From assembly GCA_040389165.1 (NCBI GenBank), contig JAZKAK010000043.1, positions 1 through 6,054 on the forward strand: a stretch of 6,054 bases of DNA. Reading direction: 5' to 3'. The notes beneath the pieces were generated by a model. The model saw only the letters and a program-made list of their open reading frames with translations. It ran no database searches and was not told the origin of the DNA. The translations under genes and the position numbers were made by a program. This DNA comes from CAIOTO01 sp040389165 (GTDB lineage: Bacteria > Pseudomonadota > Alphaproteobacteria > Paracaedibacterales > CAIOTO01). Positions 1-5,718 of the stretch are shown here, piece after piece (position 1 is the first letter of the stretch; each line of letters opens with the position of its first letter).

Positions 1-2
1 AA

Positions 3-746
3 TTACACAATATCACACAAAGTTATGTAAGTTATTTTTGCACAGTTCCTAAGTTGTGGAAAGAAGCTACTTTCTTTGAAGATACTATGACGATGTTCTT
101 TTGGAATTTCTGAAATTCGTCTTGCCAGATAACTAAAATTTGGAAGATTTAGATTCTTTCGATGATTCTTTGTGATCTGATTGGCATACCAATACACAGA
201 ATCTTTGTCGTCTGGCGAAATACTTAAAACAGCCTTTCTCATAAGAACGACCTTTTGTAATGTCTCTTTGAAATCAGTAATCGCAAGCGATCTCAACGTA
301 GAATCTTCTTTCTTGCCATAGTGTAATGCACGCTTAATCTCCATATGGCAATAAATATGAGAAACTGGCAGCGTCGCAAAGAAAATATCTGTAATTTTAT
401 GTAAAAAATCATAATAGAATGATTGCGAATATCTGTCAATAATATGCACATTCTCTTTTGATTCACATAAAGTCATATAATTTAAATAAGGTGTATATGA
501 ATCGGCAAGTTCGCAGACAGAATTTATTTCTATATTAAGATTTTTTCGTTTAACGAGAGAAGATTGCTGATTCTGTTCATATCGTTCGCGTATGGTTGTG
601 TGGATTCTATCGTGCATGGCAGCGAGTTGATCTTCATTGCTCCATGCTAAACCTGTTTGGAAATAATCACTTGCCAATATGCTTGCAGAAAAATAGATGG
701 TAGTGGAAATATTAGTCATCACAAACGATAAAATTTTCCGAAACAT
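3..746 (-). CDS. Hypothetical exported protein, 247 aa
   Basis: I do not recognise this protein. The frame is complete: ATG at 746-744 and TAA at 5-3. A good ribosome binding site (AAAAGGA, 763-757) lies 10 bases upstream and supports this start. Residues 1-26 look like a signal peptide: basic MFRK, a hydrophobic stretch to about residue 24, and a plausible cleavage after ILAS. The mature part is mixed and mostly helical in character, rich in Lys, His, Tyr and Ser. It has five cysteines at 78, 94, 133, 235 and 244; the last two sit close together near the C-terminus and might form a disulfide if the protein reaches the periplasm. There is no second transmembrane segment and no recognisable enzymatic motif. 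It is transcribed divergently from the CoA hydrolase gene, with 184 bp between them. Export is inferred from the N-terminus only; it could be a lineage-restricted secreted or periplasmic protein. Confidence 0.75.
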   Translation of the reverse strand: MFRKILSFVMTNISTTIYFSASILASDYFQTGLAWSNEDQLAAMHDRIHTTIRERYEQNQQSSLVKRKNLNIEINSVCELADSYTPYLNYMTLCESKENVHIIDRYSQSFYYDFLHKITDIFFATLPVSHIYCHMEIKRALHYGKKEDSTLRSLAITDFKETLQKVVLMRKAVLSISPDDKDSVYWYANQITKNHRKNLNLPNFSYLARRISEIPKEHRHSIFKESSFFPQLRNCAKITYITLCDIV

Positions 747-775
747 ACGTTTGGTATCCTTTTAAAAAAATAATC

Positions 776-804
776 ATTTAAATAAACTGCAAAAATATAA
801 ACAA
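776..804 (-). promoter_or_regulatory. Candidate sigma70 promoter for the 247-aa exported protein
   Basis: On the minus strand TTGTTT (804-799) and TTAAAT (781-776) are separated by 17 bp, which would start transcription near 769, just before the AAAAGGA ribosome binding site. Both boxes are 4/6 matches in a region that is nearly all A/T, so chance matches are likely. Confidence 0.3.
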
Positions 805-839
805 TATTATATTATATATATTTAATATAATATATTTTT
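791..839. repeat. A/T-only inverted repeat between divergent genes
   Basis: ATATTATATTA (804-814) is perfectly complementary to TAATATAATAT (823-833), giving an 11-bp stem with an 8-base loop. A second pair, AAAAATATA (791-799) and TATATTTTT (831-839), flanks and partly overlaps it. The element contains only A and T except for one C at 802, and it lies in the 184-bp divergent promoter region. It could be a DNA-binding protein site, an easily melted or curved region, or simple A/T drift. It is too weak thermodynamically to be a convincing RNA terminator. Confidence 0.45.
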
Positions 840-884
840 ATTAATGTAGGATTAAGAACGTACAGAAAAATACACGCTGTGACA

Positions 885-913
885 TTGCATGTCGTCCTAT
901 TTTATTGTACAAA
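885..913 (+). promoter_or_regulatory. Weak candidate promoter for the hydrolase-rdgB operon
   Basis: TTGCAT (885-890) and TACAAA (908-913) are 17 bp apart. The first box lies inside a small perfect inverted repeat, GACAT-TGC-ATGTC (881-893), which could be an operator. Transcription would start near 920, leaving almost no leader before a start at 931 and about 30 bases before a start at 949. The match is modest and there is no independent support. Confidence 0.2.
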
Positions 914-930
914 CGAACTAGACCAAGACA

Positions 931-1971
931 TTGGGTTACAGAAAAATCTTGAAAAATACTGATATTATTACTCAGCAACGAGGTGCGCTTGGCATTATTA
1001 TGCTAAATCGGCCTGAGGCGCTTAATGCAACGAGTTATGAAATGGTGTTAGCCATCGATGCCGCGCTGACAACTTTTGTTAATAATGATTCCCTAAAACA
1101 TATTGCGATTATGTCGCGTTCTGATCGTGCATTTTGTGCAGGCGGTGATATTCGTGCGGCATACACAGCGATGAAGGCAGGAGATATGGACGCGTGCGAA
1201 GCTTATTTTCGTGCGGAATATCAGCTGATGTATCGTTTAGCAACGTTTCCAAAGCCTGTTCATGCATTTATCAACGGTCTTTGTCTGGGCGGGGGGATGG
1301 GGCTTTCCGCGCATTGCACAGCGCGCATTGCGGGTGAGAATGCTGTATTTGGTATGCCCGAAACTAGAATTGGCTTTTTTCCAGATGTTGGGGCGGCGTA
1401 TTTTTATAATCAATGTGATGATCCTGCTGAGGGAATGTATTTAGCCCTTACAGGAAATAAATTCGATCGTGATCATGCAATACGAAATGGCATCGCAACG
1501 CATGCAATTGATCAATCACAATGGGAATCGGTCATAGAACAACTGATCTGTGGTAAGTCACTTGATGAATGCGTATTCAAATCTGCAGAAGTGCGACCCA
1601 ATTATCTACCGCAAGATGTTCACGTCGCTTTTTCGCATGAGACCTTGTCAGAATTAATAGCTGCGCTGCCATCAACTGTATTGGCAGAAATGCGCACAAA
1701 ATCACCTTTAAGTATTGCTGTAACACATGCCTATATACAGCGCGCACGTGGCTTATCATTACAGGCTGTGTTAGAGCAAGATTTTGCACTAGCTATGAAC
1801 TTTGTTCGTCATGGTGAGTTTAAAGAAGGCATTCGTGCCTTGCTGATCGATAAAGATAAAACGCCGAAGTGGTCGTATGCATGGTGGAATCAAGCCGAAC
1901 CATACGATGCGATTTCAGAGGAAATTCTCTTGGCGATGTTTAATCCCCCTAAAATGCAATTATTTTCATAG
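931..1971 (+). CDS. 3-Hydroxyisobutyryl-CoA hydrolase family protein (enoyl-CoA hydratase/isomerase fold)
   Basis: This crotonase-fold protein most resembles 3-hydroxyisobutyryl-CoA hydrolase, which releases CoA from 3-hydroxyisobutyryl-CoA in valine breakdown in the cytoplasm. Numbering from 931, it has LNRPEALNA (25-33), FCAGGDIRA (68-76), the oxyanion-hole glycines in CLGGGMGLS (118-126), MPETRIGFFPDVGAAYF (142-158) with the family's catalytic-site Glu144 and Asp152, LALTG (171-175), TKSPLS (256-261) and the diagnostic C-terminal EGIRALLIDKDKTPKW (299-314). That C-terminal block and the FPDVG motif separate it from plain enoyl-CoA hydratases, which are about 260 residues long; 346 residues fits the hydrolase family. 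The start is uncertain. There is no in-frame ATG near the N-terminus, an in-frame TAG lies at 919-921, and the options are TTG at 931 or TTG at 949; neither has a clear ribosome binding site. The gene is followed after 14 bp by rdgB, so co-transcription is likely. Substrate specificity is inferred from family only. Confidence 0.9.
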   Translation: MGYRKILKNTDIITQQRGALGIIMLNRPEALNATSYEMVLAIDAALTTFVNNDSLKHIAIMSRSDRAFCAGGDIRAAYTAMKAGDMDACEAYFRAEYQLMYRLATFPKPVHAFINGLCLGGGMGLSAHCTARIAGENAVFGMPETRIGFFPDVGAAYFYNQCDDPAEGMYLALTGNKFDRDHAIRNGIATHAIDQSQWESVIEQLICGKSLDECVFKSAEVRPNYLPQDVHVAFSHETLSELIAALPSTVLAEMRTKSPLSIAVTHAYIQRARGLSLQAVLEQDFALAMNFVRHGEFKEGIRALLIDKDKTPKWSYAWWNQAEPYDAISEEILLAMFNPPKMQLFS

Positions 1972-1973
1972 AA

Positions 1974-1979
1974 AGAGGA
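1974..1979 (+). promoter_or_regulatory. Ribosome binding site fixing the rdgB start
   Basis: AGAGGA lies 6 bases before ATG 1986, directly after the stop codon of the hydrolase gene. It supports the first ATG over the in-frame ATG at 1998, although it gives RdgB an N-terminal extension of about 20 residues before the usual family start. Confidence 0.6.
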
Positions 1980-1985
1980 ACGCGC

Positions 1986-2618
1986 ATGATTGATGCAATG
2001 ACAACTACGCTCATTAACGATAAAAACTCAAAATGGTTCAATCAGAAACTTGTTATTGCTAGCCATAACAAGGGAAAAGTTGTTGAAATCAGAGAACTTT
2101 TATCACCTTTAGGATTTTCTGTTTCCTCTGCTGCTGATTATGATCTGGCTGAGCCTGAAGAAACAGAGGATACCTTTGAAGGAAATGCTTTGCTAAAAGC
2201 GCGCTTTGTTTATAAGGCAACTCAGCTTTCTGTATTGGCAGATGATTCAGGTCTTGTTATTCCAGCATTAGGCGGAGATCCGGGAGTGTATTCAGCACGA
2301 TGGGCAGAAAATGGTGACTTTAATGTTGCCATGGAAAAAGTTCAGTCACGTTTGTTGCCAGATATGGATCCTGCAGCTTATTTTGTATGCGTGCTTGCTT
2401 TTGTGGATGTTAATGGAACGGAAGCTCTGTTTAAGGGTACGTGTCATGGCCACATTCAATTTCCACAGAAAGGAACATTTGGCTTTGGCTATTGCCCCAT
2501 CTTTGTGCCAGATGGAGAAACACGCACCTTCGGGGAAATGCCTTATTCTGATAAACAGAAATATTCCCACCGAAGTCGCGCGTTTGAACAGTTTCAACAA
2601 TTTTTGTTAGCATCGTAA
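1986..2618 (+). CDS. rdgB: XTP/dITP diphosphatase (RdgB/HAM1 family, non-canonical purine NTP pyrophosphatase)
   Basis: This enzyme hydrolyses deaminated purine nucleotides such as dITP, XTP and ITP to monophosphate and pyrophosphate, keeping them out of DNA and RNA in the cytoplasm. Family motifs appear in order: substrate-loop SHNKGK (26-31), EPEETEDTFEGNALLKA (57-73), the metal/catalytic ADDSGL (85-90), GGDPGVYSARW (96-106), GFGYCPIF (166-173) and SHRSRA (194-199). The wording, including DFNVAMEKV (111-119), is alphaproteobacterial in style. The 210-residue length is about 13 longer than E. coli RdgB, because of an N-terminal extension (residues 1-20) before KLVIASHNKGK. ATG 1986 has a good ribosome binding site. 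The gene is 14 bp downstream of the CoA hydrolase gene and is probably co-transcribed with it. One oddity is that position 170 is Cys (TGC at 2493-2495) where the family's FGYDP motif normally has a base-contacting Asp. All other motifs are intact, so I call it functional, possibly with changed specificity. Confidence 0.96.
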   Translation: MIDAMTTTLINDKNSKWFNQKLVIASHNKGKVVEIRELLSPLGFSVSSAADYDLAEPEETEDTFEGNALLKARFVYKATQLSVLADDSGLVIPALGGDPGVYSARWAENGDFNVAMEKVQSRLLPDMDPAAYFVCVLAFVDVNGTEALFKGTCHGHIQFPQKGTFGFGYCPIFVPDGETRTFGEMPYSDKQKYSHRSRAFEQFQQFLLAS

Positions 2619-2627
2619 TGCTTTTTT
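2609..2627 (+). terminator. Candidate short-stem intrinsic terminator after rdgB
   Basis: AGCAT (2609-2613), loop CGTA, then ATGCT (2618-2622) form a perfect 5-bp hairpin, and T continues from 2622 to 2627. The rdgB stop codon lies inside the loop and arm. It sits at the end of the operon facing a convergent gene only 25 bp away, where a terminator is expected. The stem is short, so efficiency is doubtful. Confidence 0.4.
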
Positions 2628-2643
2628 AGTGTTAACTAAATAG

Positions 2644-3846
2644 TTACTGATAGATGCAGGTTTTGTTTACATAACCGTTGCTTTTACAGCCAGGTGTTTT
2701 GTCACATTTCTCTCCTGCTGCCATCTCAGTACACTTGAATTTGCAGAATCCATTGTGCATAGCGCAATTTTTAGCATTTTGTTCGCACGTTTTTTTAGTA
2801 AGTTCATCGCATGGCGTCTCTGTTGTAGCTGTTGTTGGTTCAACTGCAGGCTCAGTTGCTGGAGCCGCTACTTTTGTCGTCGTTGTGGTAATTGCAGGTT
2901 CAGTTGCTGGAGCCGCTACTTTTGTTGTTGTGGGTGTTTCAACTGCAGGTTTCTCGGCTGAGGGTGTTGTTTTCGCTTCAGTCGCTGTCTTAGCTACAGA
3001 TTCAGCTGCTGGAGTGACTGCTTTCTTTGTTTCAACTACAGGTTCTGCTGCTGTAGTCGTTGCTGAGGTTGTTGTTTTCGTTTCAGTCGCCGTCTTAGCT
3101 ATAGGTTCTGCCGCTGGTGCCGCTGCTTTCTTTGTAGCAGTAGTTTCGACTACAGGTTCCGCTGCTGGAACCACTGCTGATGTTGTTGTTTTCGTTTCAG
3201 TCGCCGTCTTAGCTACAGGTTCTGCCGCTGGTGCCGCTGTTGAGGTTGTTGTTTTCGTTTCAGTTACCTTCTTAGCTACAGGTTCCGCTGCTGGAACCAC
3301 TATTGGAGCTGCCGTTTTCTTTGTTGTTTCAACTGCAGGTTCTGCTGGAACCGCTGCTGAGGTTGTCGTTTTCGTTTCAGTCGCTGTCTTAACTACAGGT
3401 TCTGCTGCTGGAGCAACTGCTTTCTTTGTTTCAACTACAGGTTCCGCTGCCGAGGTTGTTGTATCGATGGCCGCTTCTTCAGCTGCTGCTTTATCTGCCT
3501 CTGCTTTGGCTGCAGCTGCCTTATCCGCAGCTGCCTTAGCTGCTGCTTTTTTTTCTTTCTTTATTTGCTTTTTAGATTTTGGTGTTGTTCCTGTTTTCTC
3601 GACCGTTGCAGAAGCAGCTAGTGTTTCTGTTTTTTCAACAGGAGCCGCAGTTGTTGCGGCTGTAGATTTAGCGACTTTTTGTGTGGCTTCTTCGGCTGTT
3701 GTAGCTACTGGCGCTGCTGTCTCAGCTACTGGCGCTGCCGTCGTGCCAAATGCAGTATTTAGCATAAAAATGCTTGTGCATATACCTACAAAAGCATACT
3801 TAAGTTCAACGCAACGTGAGGAAATACATGATTGTTTTGACTTCAT
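2644..3846 (-). CDS. Exported Ala/Thr/Pro-rich repeat protein with C-terminal eight-cysteine domain
   Basis: I do not recognise the family. The architecture, 400 residues, is clear. Residues 1-34 form a long signal peptide with hydrophobic core YAFVGICTSIFML, probably cleaved after TAFG. Residues 35-90 are Ala/Thr/Val-rich. Residues 91-127 are an Ala/Lys/Glu helix resembling the TolA stalk. Residues 128-340 are degenerate repeats built on AAEPV, KTATETKTTTSA and TKVAAPATEPA. Residues 346-400 form a compact domain with eight Cys at 346, 354, 361, 368, 372, 381, 387 and 397. Residues 35-345 contain no Cys, aromatic, Arg, His, Asn or Met, so this is a disordered tether. A ribosome binding site AAAGGA (3862-3857) stands 10 bases before the ATG. 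It lies 77 bp downstream of thrC on the same strand and converges on rdgB. I infer an exported stalk presenting a disulfide-bonded knob; function, anchor and partner are unknown. The long open frame on the opposite strand is a composition artefact. Confidence 0.88.
   Translation of the reverse strand: MKSKQSCISSRCVELKYAFVGICTSIFMLNTAFGTTAAPVAETAAPVATTAEEATQKVAKSTAATTAAPVEKTETLAASATVEKTGTTPKSKKQIKKEKKAAAKAAADKAAAAKAEADKAAAEEAAIDTTTSAAEPVVETKKAVAPAAEPVVKTATETKTTTSAAVPAEPAVETTKKTAAPIVVPAAEPVAKKVTETKTTTSTAAPAAEPVAKTATETKTTTSAVVPAAEPVVETTATKKAAAPAAEPIAKTATETKTTTSATTTAAEPVVETKKAVTPAAESVAKTATEAKTTPSAEKPAVETPTTTKVAAPATEPAITTTTTKVAAPATEPAVEPTTATTETPCDELTKKTCEQNAKNCAMHNGFCKFKCTEMAAGEKCDKTPGCKSNGYVNKTCIYQ
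2830..2925 (-). repeat. 48-bp tandem duplication in the tether-encoding region
   Basis: Two adjacent 48-bp units (2925-2878 and 2877-2830) encode residues 308-323 and 324-339, each starting TKVAAPATEPA. The first 32 bases or so of each unit are almost identical, and the tails diverge (ITTTT versus VEPTT). The unit length is a multiple of three, so copy-number change would keep the frame. High identity suggests a recent duplication. Confidence 0.85.
2956..3396 (-). repeat. Five dispersed copies of the (V/I)xKTATETKTTTS module
   Basis: The module occurs around Lys153, Lys192, Lys213, Lys251 and Lys286 of the tether protein, at steps of 39, 21, 38 and 35 residues. In DNA the conserved block, TTTCG(T/C)TTCAGT on the plus strand, recurs at 3370, 3253, 3190, 3076 and 2971. 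The matching spacings (117, 63, 114 and 105 bp) are all divisible by three. This points to expansion by in-frame duplication and recombination with purifying selection on frame and composition rather than on exact sequence. Confidence 0.8.
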
Positions 3847-3885
3847 AACAGTTTAATCCTTTAGAACATGAAACATATCTTTAAA

Positions 3886-3912
3886 ATAATATAACAGTTA
3901 ATATGTTAACAA
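3886..3912 (-). promoter_or_regulatory. Weak candidate promoter for the repeat-tether protein
   Basis: In the 77-bp gap after thrC, TTGTTA (3912-3907) and TATTAT (3891-3886) lie on the minus strand with a 15-bp spacer, which is shorter than usual. No terminator hairpin with a T-run was seen after thrC, so readthrough from thrC is an alternative source of transcription. Confidence 0.2.
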
Positions 3913-3923
3913 ATTCTTAATAA

Positions 3924-5216
3924 TCATCGTATGAAACATGTTAGTAAACATTTCTTTATGGCATTAAAATCATTATCAATCACTGTGGACAGGACTGGTT
4001 TCTCTGCAACTGCAGAAATTTCCTTTGGCAAAGGAATGTCCACACCTAAAATATCAAGAATACTTTGTTTGAATTTAGCGGGATGAGCCGTACATAGAAA
4101 TATGCCGTTTTCCGATGATTTAAGGTTATCACTTAGCGCTTTATAGGCTATAGCACTATGAGGATCAGCGATATAACCAAGGTCTTTGAGCTCGTGCATG
4201 GCTTGTTTTGTCGTGTCTTCATTTATTGAAACACCGCGCACAACATCGTGTATATTCTCTTCCTTGTGTGCAAAGAATTCTTCAACACGTGGCCAGTTGT
4301 TTGGCTGACTTACATCCATCGCATTCGAAATTGTTGCAATTGTATCATTTGGCATCCATTCGTCCGTTGATAAATAGCGTGGCACCGTGTCATTCGCGTT
4401 TGTTGCCGCAATAAATGATTGAGTTGGCAAGCCCATCTGACGTGCAAAAAGACCTGCGGTTAGATTGCCAAAATTACCGCTTGGAACAGATATCACCTGG
4501 CATGGAATGCCCATTTGTGCAATAGCCTCAAAATAATAAAGTGACTGAGCGATCACACGACTTATATTAATAGAATTTGCAGAATTAAGACGGAATTGAT
4601 CTGTCAAATCATCATCTTGCAGGCATTGTTTTACTAACGTTTGGCAGGCATCGAAGTCTCCCTTTATGGCGAACGTATGAATATTTCCACCCATTGTGCA
4701 AAACATTTTTTCCTGTAATTCAGAAATACGTTGATACGGGTAGAGGATTGCCACTTCTAGATTTGGCATGCCGTAAAATGCATGCGCAACTGCGGCGCCT
4801 GTATCGCCTGAGGTTGCGGTTATAATACGAATTGGCTTTGTGTTCTTGGCCTTTTTATTGATTTCTGTTAACATTTGCGCCATAAAACGTGCACCAAAAT
4901 CTTTAAAGGCCAAGGTTGGACCATGAAATAATTCAAGCGCAAAAATATTATCCTTAATCCGCCTTACATGTATTGGGAAATTAAACGCGGCTTTGATACA
5001 TTTTTTAGTAATGTCCAGCGGTATCTCATCATTTATCATTGTGTTTACTATGTGTGCAGATCGGGTTACAAAGTCCTTACTAAGCAGCGTATTTATATCG
5101 TCAAAATGTGGCAGAGTTGTTGGAAAATAAAGTCCACCGCCTGCGCCAATACCTTTTGTTATGGCTTCTGAAAATGTGACGCATTCATTCTCGTTTTTGA
5201 TGTTGTAAAACTTCAT
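3924..5216 (-). CDS. thrC: Threonine synthase
   Basis: This pyridoxal-phosphate enzyme converts O-phospho-L-homoserine and water to L-threonine and phosphate, the last step of threonine synthesis, in the cytoplasm. The N-terminal domain has GIGAGGGLYFP (22-32). The cofactor lysine is Lys105 in HGPTLAFKDFGARF (98-111). Other family blocks are TATSGDTGAAVAHAF (133-147), LQEKMFCTMGGNI (167-179), GDFDACQTLVKQ (186-197), RLNSANSINISRVIAQ (209-224), SVPSGNFGNLTAG (243-255), DPHSAIAYKA (351-360) and TAHPAKFKQS (376-385). Its 430 residues match the E. coli enzyme (428) better than the longer typical alphaproteobacterial form, from memory. All catalytic blocks are intact and the protein is complete. 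The ATG at 5216-5214 fits the family N-terminus but has no clear ribosome binding site. It overlaps, as ATGA, the stop of a doubtful upstream ORF. No homoserine dehydrogenase or kinase gene is adjacent. The repeat-tether gene follows 77 bp downstream on the same strand. Confidence 0.97.
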   Translation of the reverse strand: MKFYNIKNENECVTFSEAITKGIGAGGGLYFPTTLPHFDDINTLLSKDFVTRSAHIVNTMINDEIPLDITKKCIKAAFNFPIHVRRIKDNIFALELFHGPTLAFKDFGARFMAQMLTEINKKAKNTKPIRIITATSGDTGAAVAHAFYGMPNLEVAILYPYQRISELQEKMFCTMGGNIHTFAIKGDFDACQTLVKQCLQDDDLTDQFRLNSANSINISRVIAQSLYYFEAIAQMGIPCQVISVPSGNFGNLTAGLFARQMGLPTQSFIAATNANDTVPRYLSTDEWMPNDTIATISNAMDVSQPNNWPRVEEFFAHKEENIHDVVRGVSINEDTTKQAMHELKDLGYIADPHSAIAYKALSDNLKSSENGIFLCTAHPAKFKQSILDILGVDIPLPKEISAVAEKPVLSTVIDNDFNAIKKCLLTCFIR

Positions 5217-5270
5217 GCTGTTTTTTTGCTTGATAAGTAGGGCCTAGCAATTATGGTAAAGCGCACAGAT

Positions 5271-5300
5271 CGAGGTTGTCTAGCTGGATTTCTGGATTTT
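5271..5300. repeat. Possible decayed arm of a dispersed palindromic repeat
   Basis: CTAGCTGGATTTCTGGATT (5280-5298) reads like the flank that commonly adjoins CCCGC...GCGGGAATGAC palindromes in proteobacterial genomes, as I recall them. Here the palindrome core is missing and the sequence runs into TTTTTAAAAATATGG. The related core CATTCCCGCGGAGGCGGG is at the right edge of the window. The assignment rests on recall and short similarity only. Confidence 0.35.
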
Positions 5301-5305
5301 TTAAA

Positions 5306-5335
5306 AATATGGATAAATTTGAATTTTAACGTTAA
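5306..5335 (-). promoter_or_regulatory. Candidate promoter for thrC
   Basis: On the minus strand TTAACG (5335-5330) and CATATT (5311-5306) have an 18-bp spacer; each matches the sigma70 consensus at 4 of 6 positions. The upstream box is half of the perfect palindrome TTAACGTTAA (5326-5335), which could be a regulator site. It would give a leader of about 80 bases that includes the possible repeat arm. I saw no Thr/Ile-rich leader peptide, so attenuation is not supported. Confidence 0.25.
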
Positions 5336-5443
5336 TAATTTTGTCATTTGAAAATCAGAGCCATATCCAATAATTTTTTTTATCTTGTTTTGTTTTTGAA
5401 ATTTTATATCTAAAAATAGAAATATTAGAACATATAAAATATC

Positions 5444-5472
5444 TTGCACGTCCTTTTTAATTCTAATATGAT
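5444..5472 (+). promoter_or_regulatory. Candidate sigma70 promoter for the 62-codon exported ORF
   Basis: TTGCAC (5444-5449) and TATGAT (5467-5472) are exactly 17 bp apart. The -10 box matches 5 of 6 consensus bases and the -35 box matches the TTG core. The start would be near 5479, with a leader of about 50 bases before ATG 5530. Confidence 0.45.
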
Positions 5473-5529
5473 ACTTTCGTAGAGAAAGACGCCCCGCTAT
5501 CGCATTAAGATTTTAAAGGATAATGTTGA

Positions 5530-5718
5530 ATGCTAATAAAATTTATTATCTGTTTAATCGTATTGATAATGCCTCTCTTATCATCAACACCTAAGCGCAT
5601 AGATAACGAACTCATTATACAATCAAGAATATTCGGAAACTGGAAAGGTTCATTTGAGCTAACAGATGGATCAGTTCTTATACATGAACCAGAGGGTATA
5701 TTATACCATTTTCACTAA
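5530..5718 (+). CDS. Short exported protein of 62 aa, probably the 5' part of a broken gene
   Basis: The start is well supported: AAAGGA (5515-5520) lies 9 bases before ATG 5530, and a promoter-like pair is upstream. Residues 1-19 form a signal peptide or membrane segment (MLIKFIICLIVLIMPLLSS), followed by a short polar region with GNWKGSFELTDGS (36-48). The frame ends at TAA 5716-5718, inside a perfect 6-bp inverted repeat CACTAA/TTAGTG (5713-5731) that lacks a T-run. Sixty-two residues is short for an exported protein, and the same frame resumes with protein-like content from about 5794 to the window edge. I therefore suspect a gene interrupted by nonsense mutations or by paired frameshifts. 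It could instead be an intact small secreted peptide. I do not recognise a family. Confidence 0.5.
   Translation: MLIKFIICLIVLIMPLLSSTPKRIDNELIIQSRIFGNWKGSFELTDGSVLIHEPEGILYHFH

Larger units (their letters stand above)
5217..5529. other. Divergent A/T-rich intergenic region between thrC and the 62-codon ORF
   Basis: This 313-bp stretch holds no convincing gene. A minus-strand frame of 78 codons (GTG at 5449-5447, TGA at 5215-5213) ends with an ATGA overlap on thrC, but it has an A/T-driven composition (FLFLDIKFQKQNKIKK). Its only AAAGGA (5456-5451) is 1 base from the GTG, too close to work as its ribosome binding site. Part of it also falls in a likely repeat arm. The region contains candidate promoters for both flanking genes and a palindrome TTAACGTTAA (5326-5335). 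No tRNA or riboswitch fold was apparent. Confidence 0.6.

Noticed and set aside
1262..1789. Short frames on both strands inside the CoA hydrolase gene
   Set aside because: They overlap a gene with unmistakable family motifs, lack ribosome binding sites and have no recognisable content.
2628..2648. Bulged inverted repeat (AGT...AACTA / TAGTTACT) between the convergent rdgB and tether genes
   Set aside because: The stem is A/T-rich with a 3-base bulge and a 2-base loop, and no T-run follows it on either strand in the right direction, so it does not qualify as a terminator.
2830..3396. A CRISPR-like array because of regularly recurring blocks
   Set aside because: The blocks are codon-phased parts of a low-complexity protein, with variable, non-unique spacers and no palindromic repeat.
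2678..3856. A 392-codon open frame on the plus strand antisense to the repeat-tether gene
   Set aside because: The sense gene is very rich in Ala, Thr, Val and Lys codons, which rarely yield stops on the other strand. The antisense product is a monotonous Val/Ala/Ser string without a plausible start or domain, while the minus-strand gene has a signal peptide, a ribosome binding site and a Cys-rich domain.
5217..5280. A threonine attenuator leader or tRNA upstream of thrC
   Set aside because: No Thr/Ile-rich leader peptide, no terminator/antiterminator pair and no cloverleaf with a T-loop could be found.
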